From: Rotaria socialis
Lineage: Eukaryota; Rotifera; Eurotatoria; Philodinida; Philodinidae
Direction of reading: 5' to 3'
Length of the DNA stretch: 64,000 nucleotides
Assembly (NCBI GenBank): GCA_905331475.1
Contig: CAJNYU010003219.1
Coordinates: forward strand, 186,001 to 250,000
This document shows positions 40,052 to 53,100 of the stretch, piece after piece. A program made the translations under genes and the position numbers. The stretch's first letter is position 1, and each line of letters starts with the position of its first letter. The notes under the pieces were generated by a model. The model made no database searches. It was given only the letters and a program-made list of their open reading frames with translations, and was not told the DNA's origin.

Positions 40052-43000
40052 ATGGCCCGTCATACGCCTTTACCTCGTTTTCAACTAGATACAGACCCTA
40101 TTACTGAACAAAGTGTTAATAGTTTACGTATTACTTCAGCATCACCAAATATGTCTCAATTGCGCCAACAACAACAATCACAATTACAACGATCTCAAGG
40201 TCGTATCCGTCGATCAGCTTGTTCTAATTTACAGAGTACTACGATACCAGAAGAACGTATATACAATGGAAATCGTCGTCGAGCCAGTCTATTTGTTGGC
40301 CGACCATCGCAAGAAACAATTGATGCTACAACAAAATCTTCCTATGATCAGGAACCTGCTGAATGTGACTACGCAAAACTATGTCGACAAAGATGTCAAT
40401 CACTATATGGATCATTAGCTAATTCTACAGAAACATCCGCACCATCACCCCCATTAGTTTTAACAGGAAATTCATTTATAGTGAGTGATGATGATGATGA
40501 TGACAATGACGACGATGAACAAGACGACGGTGAAGATGGACAATCTTTTGAAACACCATCAGCGAATAGTTTTCGTTATTCATTGCCTGATACATCACCG
40601 TCTGGATTAGGATTACGTAATTTTCTTAAACGTAATAAATCGACAAATTATTATCATCATCATCGACTTTGTTTGCCATCTAATTCATCCCATTCATTAT
40701 GTTCATCAACATCATCTTCGTCGTCTATATTAACACATTCTTCTTCACCGTTATCAACATTCCGTAATTTTCTTTCTCTAGTTAAACTACCATCATCATC
40801 GTCATCAACAAAATCAATCAATTCAACAACATCACCAACATCAGCAACACCACATCATTCTAGTTTAACAACATTAACTAGTGTTACTGGTGGATCAACA
40901 ACAACACTTGATCAAACATCATCATTTATTTCATCGAAAAAACGTCCAACAACTATTATTGATACTCAATACCAATGGCACTTTGAGGTAAGCATAGCCA
41001 TACACTTTAGGTTGATAATTAGAGAAACAGCTGCTGTCACATCCTCCAACACTACTAGAATAGTAGAACATCCTATTTGCACGACATGCATAGAGACAAA
41101 AAAACACAGCAGTACCATAGACAAACAGATATTGTACTCGAATAGTTGCAAGAGTAAGAAAAAAAAGAAAGAGACAGAAAAAAACTGGCTTCAATAATAA
41201 TACTAACAACAGGCGTATGAGTTTTGCTTGACTATATGTCTCATCTCACTAGTAAGCAAGCTTATTATTGCAATAATCGAATGAGGACATTTATTTATGG
41301 AAAGAAAATAATAGATTAAAAAAAATCTATATTTTCGTCGGTCAACATGGTCTTTATTTATTAGAAAAACAAAAATAAACACATATCTTACAAAGACAAA
41401 TCTAAATGACAAAAAGCAACCGATATCGAATTAGTTATATATATTTATTTCGCGATTATTTATACTTTTTTTACGTTCACTTGATGATGTTTAACATATG
41501 TTCGTTTCCCATTTGGTCATACGCAGTTTTTTTTCTTCCATAATCATCTATATCTATACATATATAAATATAAATATATATGTACTAGCGAACATCTGTC
41601 ACTGATCGATATATGTACATATAAAGGATTGTTGCACCAAATTTTCTTTTATCAACTCCTTATTCTTCTGATTAGATACTTTTCTTTGTTGTATATGTCT
41701 AGACTGATAAATCACAATGGTGTTCCTCTGATAAAACAAGTATAATTATTCTTAGTTCCATTGAACTACATAATTTAACATATGCTGAACATAAACAATT
41801 GAAACGTCTTATACTTCAACGTTTACAATCATCACAATATGATCTTAGCGTGCCAATACATGTGCCAAAAGGTAACTTATTATAAAGATAACAGCTTCTT
41901 CTTTTTTGACGTTTGCATGCAACAAACATTCAATAATCCTACGCTTAGCTTACTTGCACGTACGAATCAAGAAAATTCTATTAGGAAAAAAAGAGCCTCC
42001 CGCTTCTAATCAAATCAACCTCTCGTTGATCGAATTCTGTCGTACGTGCATCGCCTTGATTTGTGTTCGCATTTCCCAAAGCGGGACGAAGTGTCTAATT
42101 CCGGGACATCCTTCTTCTTCTTCTTCTTCTTGCTGTAGAAGTCCATTGATCGAAATAGTCAAGAAAACGAGAAAGAAAAACACAAAATAGGATCGATCGG
42201 AGATAGAAATAAATTACATGACATTTACTGAATAGTTCGTCTTACATACATTAATCTCTATAGGAGTCAATCAGTCAATTTGAGAATATGCAAAAAATAT
42301 GAGAAAAAAGTGTAGAATAACAAAACAATATGATATAAGAAACAAAAATAAGATAAATGATAATGATGATTGCTTCCTCTTAAAATAGTAATTTTTATTT
42401 GACACTGAAATTTGAGACTTATTATAAAGAACATCTTTTATTTATTTTGTAACAATATGCTTCTCAAATTAAAAAAAAAGGAAAAAACTGCATAATAATC
42501 GAAAATAAAATAGGAATGGTTCAGTGAAGATAAACACAAATTGACATTCCATTTAGATTTAATATAATTATTCAGTCAGAAAATAAGATTTCCTTAGTTA
42601 AATAAAATAAAAAGAAAACTGAAGTGAACTAGCCATATCTGTATATAGATCTATATATAGACATGCATATATGTTAAACTTCATTAGGATCAAAGAAAAT
42701 TCTATTAGAGAATTAGAAACTTCATTGGTGTCAAAAAATTTTGTTTCACTTTAGAAGAACCAGTACGAAAACGTAAACATCATTTTATGTTTCGTAGTAA
42801 ATCAAGTGACAAATCAAAAGAAGCAAGAGGTATAACTCCTTTTTTCTTCATTCAAAAAGCTATTTTCAACTATTTCCTGTTTTTGTTTGTTTCATTTTGA
42901 AATACTATAGAAGCTAAAGCAAATGGAAACGTCTTTGGTGTTGCTCTTTCTCAATGTGTAATCGATGATGATTCTCGTTTTCAAGATGATACCAATCCAA

Positions 43001-45242
43001 CATCACCTCCTGCTATAAATTCAGCTAGTGGAGCTAACCGAAAAGATAGTACTGATATGGTTATAATAACAACCAGTGAAAGACGAACAAGTCCATCGGG
43101 AAGTGTTTCATCAACCAACGATAGTGGATATTCAATTTCTCCTGCAAGTCCAAGTAGTTTACATGTAAAAAAAAGAATAAAGAAAATGCTAAAGAAAAAG
43201 AGAAAATAATTAAAATGAAAATATTTATTTTAAAATCAATTTAGATATCAGATTGTGATTATGAGCAATTAAAACTTCGGTCAATATCTCTTGAACAATT
43301 AGGTGAAAATGAACCAGGTGCGAGCATAAGCAGATGCAATACATTAAGATGTTATCCAGCTAAAGTACCTGAATTAATACAAAATTGTTGTGATTATTTA
43401 GAAAAAAATGGTAAATATTATTGATTTTTGTTTTCATTAGAATAACAAAGAAGAAACAAGTTTTTGTATATTATATTTTAGCATTACAAACAGTTGGTCT
43501 CTTTCGAGTTGGTGTATCAAAAAAACGTTTGAAGGAAGTAAGTTTCAAATGTCAAATTACTCAGAATAGCTAGAAGCAAATGTCACTATAATATTAACTT
43601 AGTTATTTATTAACAGTCAATATTGAGAGAGAACAAAGATCAAAATGAGGAAAAATTTTATTTTTTATTTTAGCTTAAAGATCAAGTTAACTTAAACCGT
43701 AGTTTAACATTTGACGTATCCACCAATGCACATGATATAGCAGGTTTAATTAAAGAATTTCTACGTGAACTACCTGAACCATTATTAACACGTGATTTAT
43801 GTTCACCATTTCTTAATATTCCATCAAGTTAGTATTTATATGAAAGCTAAATATAAATATAGAAGTTTTAATATATATATATATGTATGTATTTTTTCTA
43901 AAATTTGTCTTGCCTAGAGCTTAATCCAAAAGATCAATCACGTGCTCTTTCATATCTTATTGGTTTATTACCATCATCAAATCGAGATACATTATATACA
44001 TTGCTAAAATTTCTTTATCATGTTTCATTAAATTCTCAAGATCGTTATTCAGCTGATGGGAAAATTCTTGTAGCTGGTAATAAGATGGATACAGCAAATT
44101 TAGCAATTGTTTTTGCACCAACAATACTCATGGACGGAAAAGCACCGGTGATATCAAGTAAAGATATGAGTGTAGCCATGAGTGCTGATCAAATGGAACA
44201 AGGAAAAACTGTTTTGAAAATGATGATTGAACAGTATAAAGAACTTTTTGTGGTAATTTTATATTTCAAAAATTAAATCATCTATATACTATGTATTGTG
44301 TTCAGGTATCGAAAGATTTACATAATCAAGTATGTCTTGCATTAAATGAATCAGATAGCACTCAATTGATGAGAGCATTAGCATTTAAATTACAGAAAGG
44401 CTGTGGGTAAGTAAAACTAATACTGATAATTAGTATAGTGAACATATATATATATATATGTATGTATTTATGTATGTAATTGTTTCATATCTCGCTTTAG
44501 TATAACTTCTATGCAGTTAGATGAATCAAATGAGCATCTATTAATGTCACTTGATTTAACGCCACTCCTATGTGAAACACCAAATGCAACAAGTAGTATT
44601 TTGTCGTCAATCATTCCTCAAACAAATCGATCTAATCAACAACAGCCAGCACTTCGCCGATACAATCATCGACGTAATTCAGATTTTCCATGTTCATCAA
44701 CACATGCGTCACGTTCATCAGAATTTCTTCAAGTACCAATGTCAGCATCACAACAACGTCTTACAAATCATAGTCAACAATTATTATCGAAATTACCACG
44801 AGTACGTGATATACGAGAAGCAAGTATGGATCAAATCATTTTTCGTGTAATTGAACCAATGTCATCTGTATCTAATCAAGAACAAGATCAAGAACGAGGA
44901 CAACGATCATTAAGACATCCAACTGAGCCTATTATAAATATAAGTTCTTTCGATGAAGTTATATCTTCATCTATTATACGACCGAATTCACTCGATATTA
45001 AAGAATCGCCTCCATCACCACCACCATCACCAATTCTACGAACTGCTGCTGCAACATCAGACACTTCGCTTTTACGAGAAATAAAACCATATTCACGTTC
45101 AAAAACAGCTCCACTTTCAACCTCGTCCGGTTCACAACATTTCTTAAGTGTCAAACGTCGAGAAGCACGTGATTTATGTGGATCGAGTTCGAACGATGAT
45201 TCACCATCGCCAACTAGTGGTCATCATAGTACTCTTGTCTAA
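40052..45242 (+). CDS. ARHGAP6: Rho GTPase-activating protein, ARHGAP6 type
   Basis: Stimulates GTP hydrolysis by Rho-family GTPases and so shapes the actin cytoskeleton. Ten exons: 40052-40987, 41703-41871, 42755-42829, 42911-43164, 43245-43410, 43482-43537, 43674-43827, 43918-44252, 44306-44406, 44501-45242; 995 residues with all phases closing. The start has a good context (AACCATGG). The N-terminal 300 residues are disordered: poly-Gln/Ser, an Asp run from a GAT tract and His repeats. Exons 2-4 carry blocks typical of ARHGAP6/36 (IIILSSIELHNLTYAEHKQL, VPIHVPK, VFGVALSQCV). The RhoGAP domain spans about 508-720, beginning KVPELIQNCCDYLEKNALQT; the arginine finger is Arg542 in GLFRVG, and KEFLRELPEPLLT and GNKMDTANLAIVFAPTIL are intact, so it should be active. 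The C-terminus is Ser/Pro-rich with PPSPPPSPIL. ARHGAP36-like naming is the alternative. Confidence 0.92.
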
Positions 45243-48200
45243 ATGTATATTCATATATAAATAAGTATATATATATATATATACAATTAATTAAAAATCA
45301 AAAAAAAATCACATTCTATTTATGTTGAATTACGGATTTCCATAATAATCAAATACTAGTTCAATATTTTGAGTATGACATTTCAATAAGTTGATTGAAG
45401 GATTTTTTGTCGACTTCTTTATTTTTATATACATATTTGATCGTCATTTGTCTTCTTCTGTCCCAAACAAATATCAAACGGGAATGTTAATGTTGATTTT
45501 TGCACTATCGCTTCATTACTCGACGTAGAGTATGTACAAACGATGCTCGACCGGATATATTACCGCCTGTGGATAATCTACTAGTTCTATCATCTTACGG
45601 CAAGATATTCGACAGAAAATTATCTTTTTTCCCTTTCGATATAACACATCTGTTTGCCATTTCAGATGAACAAATCTTTTTTTTTTATAACTAATGATAG
45701 CAGATTTACTCTCTTATTGAGTGTTCTCTATCAGTATGCTCATCTACTTCATAAGATAATAACCATATGGGAATAAAAATTAAGAGGACTAATAGAAAAT
45801 AGACAATGGTAAAAACGAAATACTGTACAGAATGTTGCAAAGACATGTTTCACCAGCTCTTTAGTTAAGTATCTGATCATGGATTCAAAACTTCTTGTCA
45901 ACATTGGTGCTCTCTGTCTCTCTCAAACAATGCTCTTATGCTTTCAATATAATGAAGTTGCGAATGTCAGCCTTTAAAATCTTATTTCATGATGCTATCT
46001 ATGCTCTAGTTTCAACACAATCAAAATTCTATTAGCAATGTTGTATACGATTTCAGATAGCTGATATTTAATTTTTGAAAGTACACAAAGTCAGATACCA
46101 TTTTAAATGATAATATATCCAAAATTGAATGAAATCACAAGCTTCTGGCAATATCATACGACCATAGAAAAGATGGCAGCGTCCGAGAACAATGGTGTAT
46201 TTCCATACTAATGAAATTTCAAAAGTTGCTCTAGACAAATCTTGACACACTAACTTTCATTTTATAGATCATAATCATATGAACCAGCAGTGTCACATAT
46301 CCAAAATTTTGGAGATGCCACCACATCTCCCGCGGGAGACGCCGTATCTCGCGCGAGAGATGTGAGTGTGGGTGTGGGGGATGCGCATCTCTAAAGGAGA
46401 TCTTACATCTCCAGTGGTGAATGACCGGATCTCCCGACTGTGGGTGTCACGCCTCCAGCGGGAGACGCGGCATCTCCTGTGGGAGATGTGGTGGCATCTC
46501 CAAAATTTTGGATATGTGACACCACTCTAGAAATCTTCGAAACGGTATACTTGTCAAGTATTGAAATGGTGACATTTCAATAGAAATATCCTGGGATTTA
46601 AATGGTGCTATGAATTGGGCAACAATGAAAACAGGACGCAAAATTATCTCACATTTTAGTTTCATCTGAATGTCCAAATAGAATCAACGTTAAAATGAAA
46701 CCGATTCAAAAAGTAATAAATCCCTTGTGCTTGAATAAAGACGATATGAGCTCGAAAGCTGTCGATGAAGTTCGATATTTCTGACAAGTTTTTGCCAAAA
46801 ATTAAAACTTCGGATGTCATCGAAATTGTGTCACTCTTGGTGAATGATCTTGAATTTTGCAAAGAAAAAGATTGCAAAAATAAATGTCATTGTATAAAAA
46901 TAATTTCTTTTTAACAAAGATTAGTTTACTAAAAAAAACAAGTTATTTTTATGTATTATATATTGCCAATGATGAAAAAGGTTTCGTCTCTTCTTATTTA
47001 CTAGAAACACGCGTGATGATCGACAACGATGGCATATAAACCAAAGTGCAATCATAGTCGTGTAGGTCTCAAATACGATGGTCAGATCCGATCGTTGTTA
47101 GCATAGTTATAGTTTTGTTTTTGTTCATATCGGCAAGAATCACTATTTAGGACTAGCAACTATGATTTAATCTCAAGATAAATCTTCTTACTATATATAT
47201 CGTGATGAAATCAGCGATGTAGATGCAAAGAGAAGGATCTATGGCTATAGTTATATGCATAGATGATAGGGCCATTATTTCCAGATGATCATCAGATTCA
47301 ATAAAAATATTTTTCACGCTGAATTTGAATAGACTTTTCAAAGACTTTCATTTCCTATAAAAATTTCTTTGACACAATTCGTGTTGATAGAGATGTGTAC
47401 ATAATCGTGTATAGACAGTCATTCGAACTTAGGTCAATCGGAATGGGTGCGGTAGAGAGAAAAAACAAAAGGATTTTCGAGAAACATCACAATAATGCTT
47501 GGCAACACTTGCATTCTTTGATATTAGAATAGTGATAGATGGATGAGTGAGCTTTCCTTTTTTTGAACAAATCTTGTTTTCGAACTTTCTTAGTTTGAAT
47601 CCTGTGAATCATTCAATTTGAGGCTGACTTGTCAACGCTATCTGTTAGAACAAGGTAAAATCCTTCGATTGAAAAATTTACGAATCAGCTGTTTATTACC
47701 AGCTGTGCTTGTTAGACTATTCGATTGTATCGTGTTTCACATAACGTAGATAAATCTATTAGCGCTATTAAAAAAGAAATAATTTTGCAGAATTTCGAGC
47801 AGTGAACTTTTCATAAAAGAAAAATATCAATCTAATACATTGAAAAATCAAAAACAGTGTTGTGAGAATTTTGATAATTTCATTTATGCTATAGTATCCG
47901 TTAGTTTTTGCAGTTCCAGCTTTTAATTAATCTAATTAATTTCTATCATGATGACAAAGCTTTGATCGATCACCAACTATTATGTTGGCCGAGAAATATA
48001 GATATAGACCTGTCAAAATGTATTCAACCAATGGTAAACTTAATAGAACAAGATACTACATGCAATCATCAAATAGCTGAACAATGCATTGATTGAGTAC
48101 AAAAAATGTAAAACTGAAAATAGACTAGTTCTATTGAAATAACCATTGATGAAAGAATGTTCAAATTGTTCGCTATTCATTTCTGTGTTAAATGAAAGAT

Positions 48201-48821
48201 CAGGATTGATTATTGCTAAAATAACAATAAATCTATTCTCGTTTATATCAGTTAAGATGCCCATGAATGAATGATATATGCTGTATTAAAAAATGGTTTG
48301 CTGAAATTAATAACATCAATTCATGATTCTACGATATGAAGATATTCACTCTTCACATTGCCTTTGCTCACTGTATCTCATTGAAACGTTTCTATATTTT
48401 ATAATTTTGAGAAAATAAAACTAGACTACGCCCTTGTTATTCAAATCGATGTAATAGTTTTTTATTATCTAAATAGAAAGAGATTTCATTAAGATTTTTG
48501 TCATCGATACTACTGCGAAGTACAATCAATGAGACAAAAATAAGTGTTCCACATATAAAGAAAATAAACTATGACAAGGAAATAAATAAAATAAAATACT
48601 AGCAAAAATGTTTCAAGTGAAAATTTCGCCGTTGAGATGCCTAGTTAAACTATACTAAGCAAAATGAAGACTGGGATTCTTAATATATAGATAGATTGAC
48701 AAGAAGTTGACATTACAAATGTTAAGAACTTGAAGAAAAAAAGAAATTTTCAATCAGAAAGCTTGTCTAAATAATGATATAAATGGGCAAAAGTTAAAGA
48801 GAATGATGACTAATATAATGA
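45243..48821. other. Convergent intergenic region with a palindromic element
   Basis: This lies between the 3' ends of the RhoGAP and epimerase genes. An AT microsatellite is at 45268-45282 and the GC-rich inverted-repeat element at 46290-46522. Minus-strand frames at 46068-46250 and 46447-46877 and a plus frame at 47908-48096 are short and unlinked; they may be chance or relics of a decayed gene. Nothing else is recognised. Confidence 0.55.
46290..46522. mobile_element. GC-rich MITE with perfect 42-bp terminal inverted repeats
   Basis: The first 42 bases (from GTGTCACATATCCAAAATTT) recur exactly inverted at the right end (46481-46522). The inside is GC-rich against AT-rich surroundings and is built of stacked palindromes of the ATCTCC-n-GGAGAT type: TCTCCCGCGGGAGA at 46326-46339, TCTCGCGCGAGA at 46347-46358, ATCTCTAAAGGAGAT near 46387, and CATCTCCTGTGGGAGATG near 46471. 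It has no coding capacity. The dinucleotide CA flanks both ends, which may be a 2-bp duplication or chance. The perfect repeats indicate recent insertion. Confidence 0.85.
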
Positions 48822-49684
48822 TTAAGATTGTTCAAGTTCGATTAGTACTCCACCACAGTCTTTTGGATGAAGAAATATAACTGGTTTACCGTGAGCCCCA
48901 ATTTGAGTTTTCTCACTGAGTGTTCGAATCTTTTGATTTCGAATATCTTTTATTGCAGCTTCAATACTATCAACCTGAAAGTAAAAAGTCACGTGAATAA
49001 TAACATACAAATAGAAAAATTAGCATTAAAATGTACTTCAATGCAAACATGATGAATTCCACCGTTCTTGTTTTTTTTTAAGAAATTTGCAATTGGACTA
49101 TTGTCACCAAGTGGATGTAGAAGCTAGAGAAAATTAGTTTCTGCATGAAAAATATTCAGACGTTACTAAAAATAACTTACTTCTATTTTAGTATTGCCAA
49201 ATTCAACAAAAACTGTATAAACACCATGCTCTTTTTGTGCTACAGCTCCACTAACGGATTGTGCTCGAAGAACATTTTTAAAAAAACTACTTGCTTCATC
49301 TAAATTTATTGTGACATTATATTGAAGTGGTAAATTGAATCTCTATTGGTTTCTTCATAAAGGATTGATAAAAATCCTAACACTATCAATCTTACCTAAA
49401 TTTGGAACAGCAACAGCCAAATGATTCAATCTCCCAAGTTTCCATAAACCTTTTGGTACATTTGCTGAAAGCTATAGTAAATAATTAAAATAGTATATGT
49501 TTCAAAATCAATACTCTTGTTTAGTTACAGATGAGTTATCAGCATCTGTTGATTTTGAACGAACATTAGCCAACATCATCGTTGGACGAATTACACGAGG
49601 AAAAATCTATAGGGCAAAAGAAAAATTTCAGGGTTACTTAAAATGATTAGCATAAAATTTTACTTGACGAAAATTGTTGAGCAT
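48822..49684 (-). CDS. MCEE: Methylmalonyl-CoA epimerase, mitochondrial
   Basis: Interconverts the D and L forms of methylmalonyl-CoA in the mitochondrial propionate-to-succinyl-CoA pathway. Exons (minus): 49684-49664, 49606-49529, 49471-49396, 49299-49181, 49123-49037, 48974-48822; 177 residues, against 176 in human. An N-terminal basic, hydroxylated presequence (MLNNFRQIFPRVIRPTMMLA) fits mitochondrial import. The VOC-fold metal ligands are present: His50 (RLNHLAV), His122 (GGIHHVCIE) and Glu173 (GVLIELEQS). The C-terminal block IGAHGKPVIFLHPKDCGGVL is essentially the human sequence. It is the last of four same-strand genes, 477 bases after TBCK. A TTTTCAG acceptor lies 33 bases before the ATG. 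Confidence 0.96.
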
Positions 49685-50161
49685 ATTTTTATTTTATTAA
49701 TCAATAAATAATAAATCTGAAAATAAAAATATAAATTAAATAACGTTATTAGTTTATTAGAATTATTTTATTTTATTTTAATTACTTAACACAGGTTGGC
49801 AAAGCTATACCTGTAACCTATTCAATTGCTACTGGTCATGCATAAAGTGTGCATAATAAAATCAGTGCTTATTTTTCTTTTTCTTTTCTATACATACATA
49901 ACAAGTATTTTTCTGATCAAAATTCCATAGATTAATAAAAAGCCTAATTTAATTCTTAAGCAATGCCAAATTTTCTCTAACAAATTGATTTGTTCAATTA
50001 CAAAATATTCTACAAAAAAAATTGATTATTTTCATGATTATGTGCTGATATTGCACCGGCTGAAAGTCATTCAACTGAATAAAACAAACAAAGTGTGAAA
50101 AATAGATGTAAATAAAAACCAACAAACAAACAAATAAATAAATAAGTTTTTTCAATCGTTT
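49685..50161 (-). other. TBCK-MCEE intergenic region
   Basis: It contains the MCEE 5' leader, with an acceptor-like TATTTTCAG whose AG is at 49717-49718, leaving a 32-base 5' UTR, and the TBCK 3' UTR. The ATTAAA-type signal on the minus strand near 49945 is weak. Otherwise plain AT-rich sequence. Confidence 0.5.
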
Positions 50162-53100
50162 CTATGGTAAATCAGATGGCGTTGGTACATACAGTATTCC
50201 GGTTGTTTTAAAAACATCGATGCCTTTATGTAACAGACATACGCGCGAATGATTATTTGCAATTAAATTATTTGTAAAATCAACTGTTTGCTTATGATTT
50301 TTATTGCCAATAACAACTTTGACTAATGAACGATGTTTCTCAAGTAATTGTTGTAAACGATTATCAACTATACGAATTTGATTATCGAATGCTTTATCAT
50401 ACGATACATTAACACTTGATGGTAATGCTGCTTTCATATATTCATCTGCTGAACGAATATCTATAAGAAGAAGTTTTGATGTTTTTAAACTTGTTGTTTG
50501 AACTCGAAGATCATTTAATTCAACTATTTCATTGGCTGATATTCGTGGACAACGTTCTGATTTCAGATCAGATAATGGAAATGGATCCATGTCCTAAAAT
50601 TAAGATAAAGAAGCAAATATTTAACAAGAACAAAAATAATCATACAAGATCATTATTTATTTGATAACTTGTAATATCACTTGCGTGCTCTCGATAAGTG
50701 CATGAACGTGGAGTTGTAGCAAATATATCAATTGAATCACGTATACAACGTTCAATATCGATTTCTAGAAGAAAAAAAAGAATTATTCTTGTTTATCATG
50801 AACGTAATAAAATCATACCAGGTAATTCAGAAAATAGTAAAATACATTCATTAAAATCAGCTTTTAATAAAAATGGTCTAAGTTGCGATAATATAGCCAC
50901 GCCAATACAAAGTGGAAATGGTGAACCACCAAGTAAAAGCATATCCCATAGATGAAAGATTTTATTTAATGGAAATACATCTAAATTAAATCAACTATAG
51001 TAATTAGAATACTTTTAACATATAAAAACGAGACGATTCAGTAATTTAATATGCTCGAGAATAAATAAAATTTTTATTGACAACACCTGTAATTAAACAA
51101 CAATTATTTATCAACAAGATATAAGGTCGATACCTTCTTTTTTTTTGCCTTTGAACCAAATCAAATCGAGATTGATAAGCAAGTAAACACATGCATTCAA
51201 GGATCAAATTACATAGAATCGATTCATGTTGTTAGGAAACTGAACTGACTCTTTCTCTACTATCAAATTGTAACAATATTTTCGATTTTTTTTCCGTTCT
51301 ACTAAAGTCAATTTCATCCTGTCAAGGCAAACAAGTGAAATGAAGTCAATGTAAAGAAAGATGAATCGATTTCTTATCTCTCCTAGACGACATGGCATTT
51401 TAATGAAAATCTCATTTGTTTTTGTCAAAACTTATTTATAGATTCTGTAGAGTTTTACTATAAACATTGAGATATTTATTCGATCGAAACCTTAATCCGA
51501 AATGATTAATTGAAACTCTCATATACATATACTAAAATTTTGATGTACGCTGCCCGAGATTATATTATGAAGGTAGGTATAGAGAGCTCGTCATACAAAA
51601 AAAAACTTAATCTTTAGTATTGATGAATGACTATTTTATTCTAGTTTTACTATTAATTTCAATAGAAATCATTCGTCAATATGTACCAAGAAAATATTTC
51701 TATTTGTTTTCATGAGAAAATTTCATGAATTAACTAGATGGTATTCAAGTTTTACTCGAATACGAAATGCGATGCGAAGCTTGAATCGGATCTTCATGAA
51801 AAATCTACGATTCAGATAAATCTTGAATACTTTTTATGTCGACATAATGAAATTCATCACTGAGAAAACTCCATTCTTACTTAGCGATACATTCTCAAAG
51901 ATCGATTTCGATTGAACAATTAATTATCTCTATGATTCATTATCTTAGATCAGCTGTGGATGAATAGACCATAGTTGTTAACATATGTTAATGGCGTCAT
52001 TTTAATTATCGTAAACTTAGAAAGCACAAATTTCTTTCATTTTCGTCATTTTGGAACGACATTTGTGACTGAATGGAACTTCAGATTGACGTTTCGAAAA
52101 CAGATGTTAAAAGTTCCATCTTGATACTTTCATCTCCCGTTTCAATGACTTTTCTATGATTTTCGGTTCTCGAGATTATTGCACAACAAAACGACGAGAT
52201 GTGATGCGTACGTCGAGAAAGTAAAAGAAAAGAAAAACTCGCGACGAACTACAGAAATGCTTCTGCTTCTGCTTCGCATCGCATTAATTATTCTAGGCTA
52301 ATTAAACTTACGTGCAAAAACAGTTAGAAACCAAGGAATAGCATAAAGATCTGGAATAAATCCAATTGTTTCCAATCGATTTGATAAATCCGGATGGTGG
52401 AATGCAATTAAATGAGAGAAAACAACCAGATATTCTATAGTATAAAAAATAGTTGTTGTCTTCTTCTTTTTTTTTTAAATTTTCCTACCATTAATTATTA
52501 AAGAATTATCTTTTAAAAAAAAGTTATTTAAATATTTTGGAATAAAAGCTGTTAGTGAAGCGTAAGCAAGTGCTTCGTTATTAAAATTTAAGTAAACAAA
52601 TGGTGCACATAATGAATCAAGACCTTGCCAATAAACTAAATTTGGATGGCTAGCTATCCAACCCTAGAAGAAAATAACAACAACAAAGATGTTTAATTAT
52701 ACTTAGTTAATATCAAATTTCGATATGAAAATTACTTTTAAAACATTTTTCATCTTTCTATGACCTTCAGGTGATGATAAACGCTCATCATACTGATGAC
52801 AACGTGGAATATCAACTTCTATTTGACGTATGACTGTTGGTGCAATATTATCTTTATTAATTCGATTATAGACATCATTGACATTGCCCTAGAAAACAGT
52901 AAAATTTAAAGATTTCGTTCGCTTTTACATTAAATTCTTACAGAAATTTCCAGCAATGCTGCCCAAACAAATGCACGATACATGGGCGGAATATCTTTTC
53001 GTGCTTCCGTATATAATCGTTGTTTTTGATACGGATATGATGCGAGAAGACGTTCAAATAAAATTAAACGATGACACTAAATAATTAAACGAGAATTCAA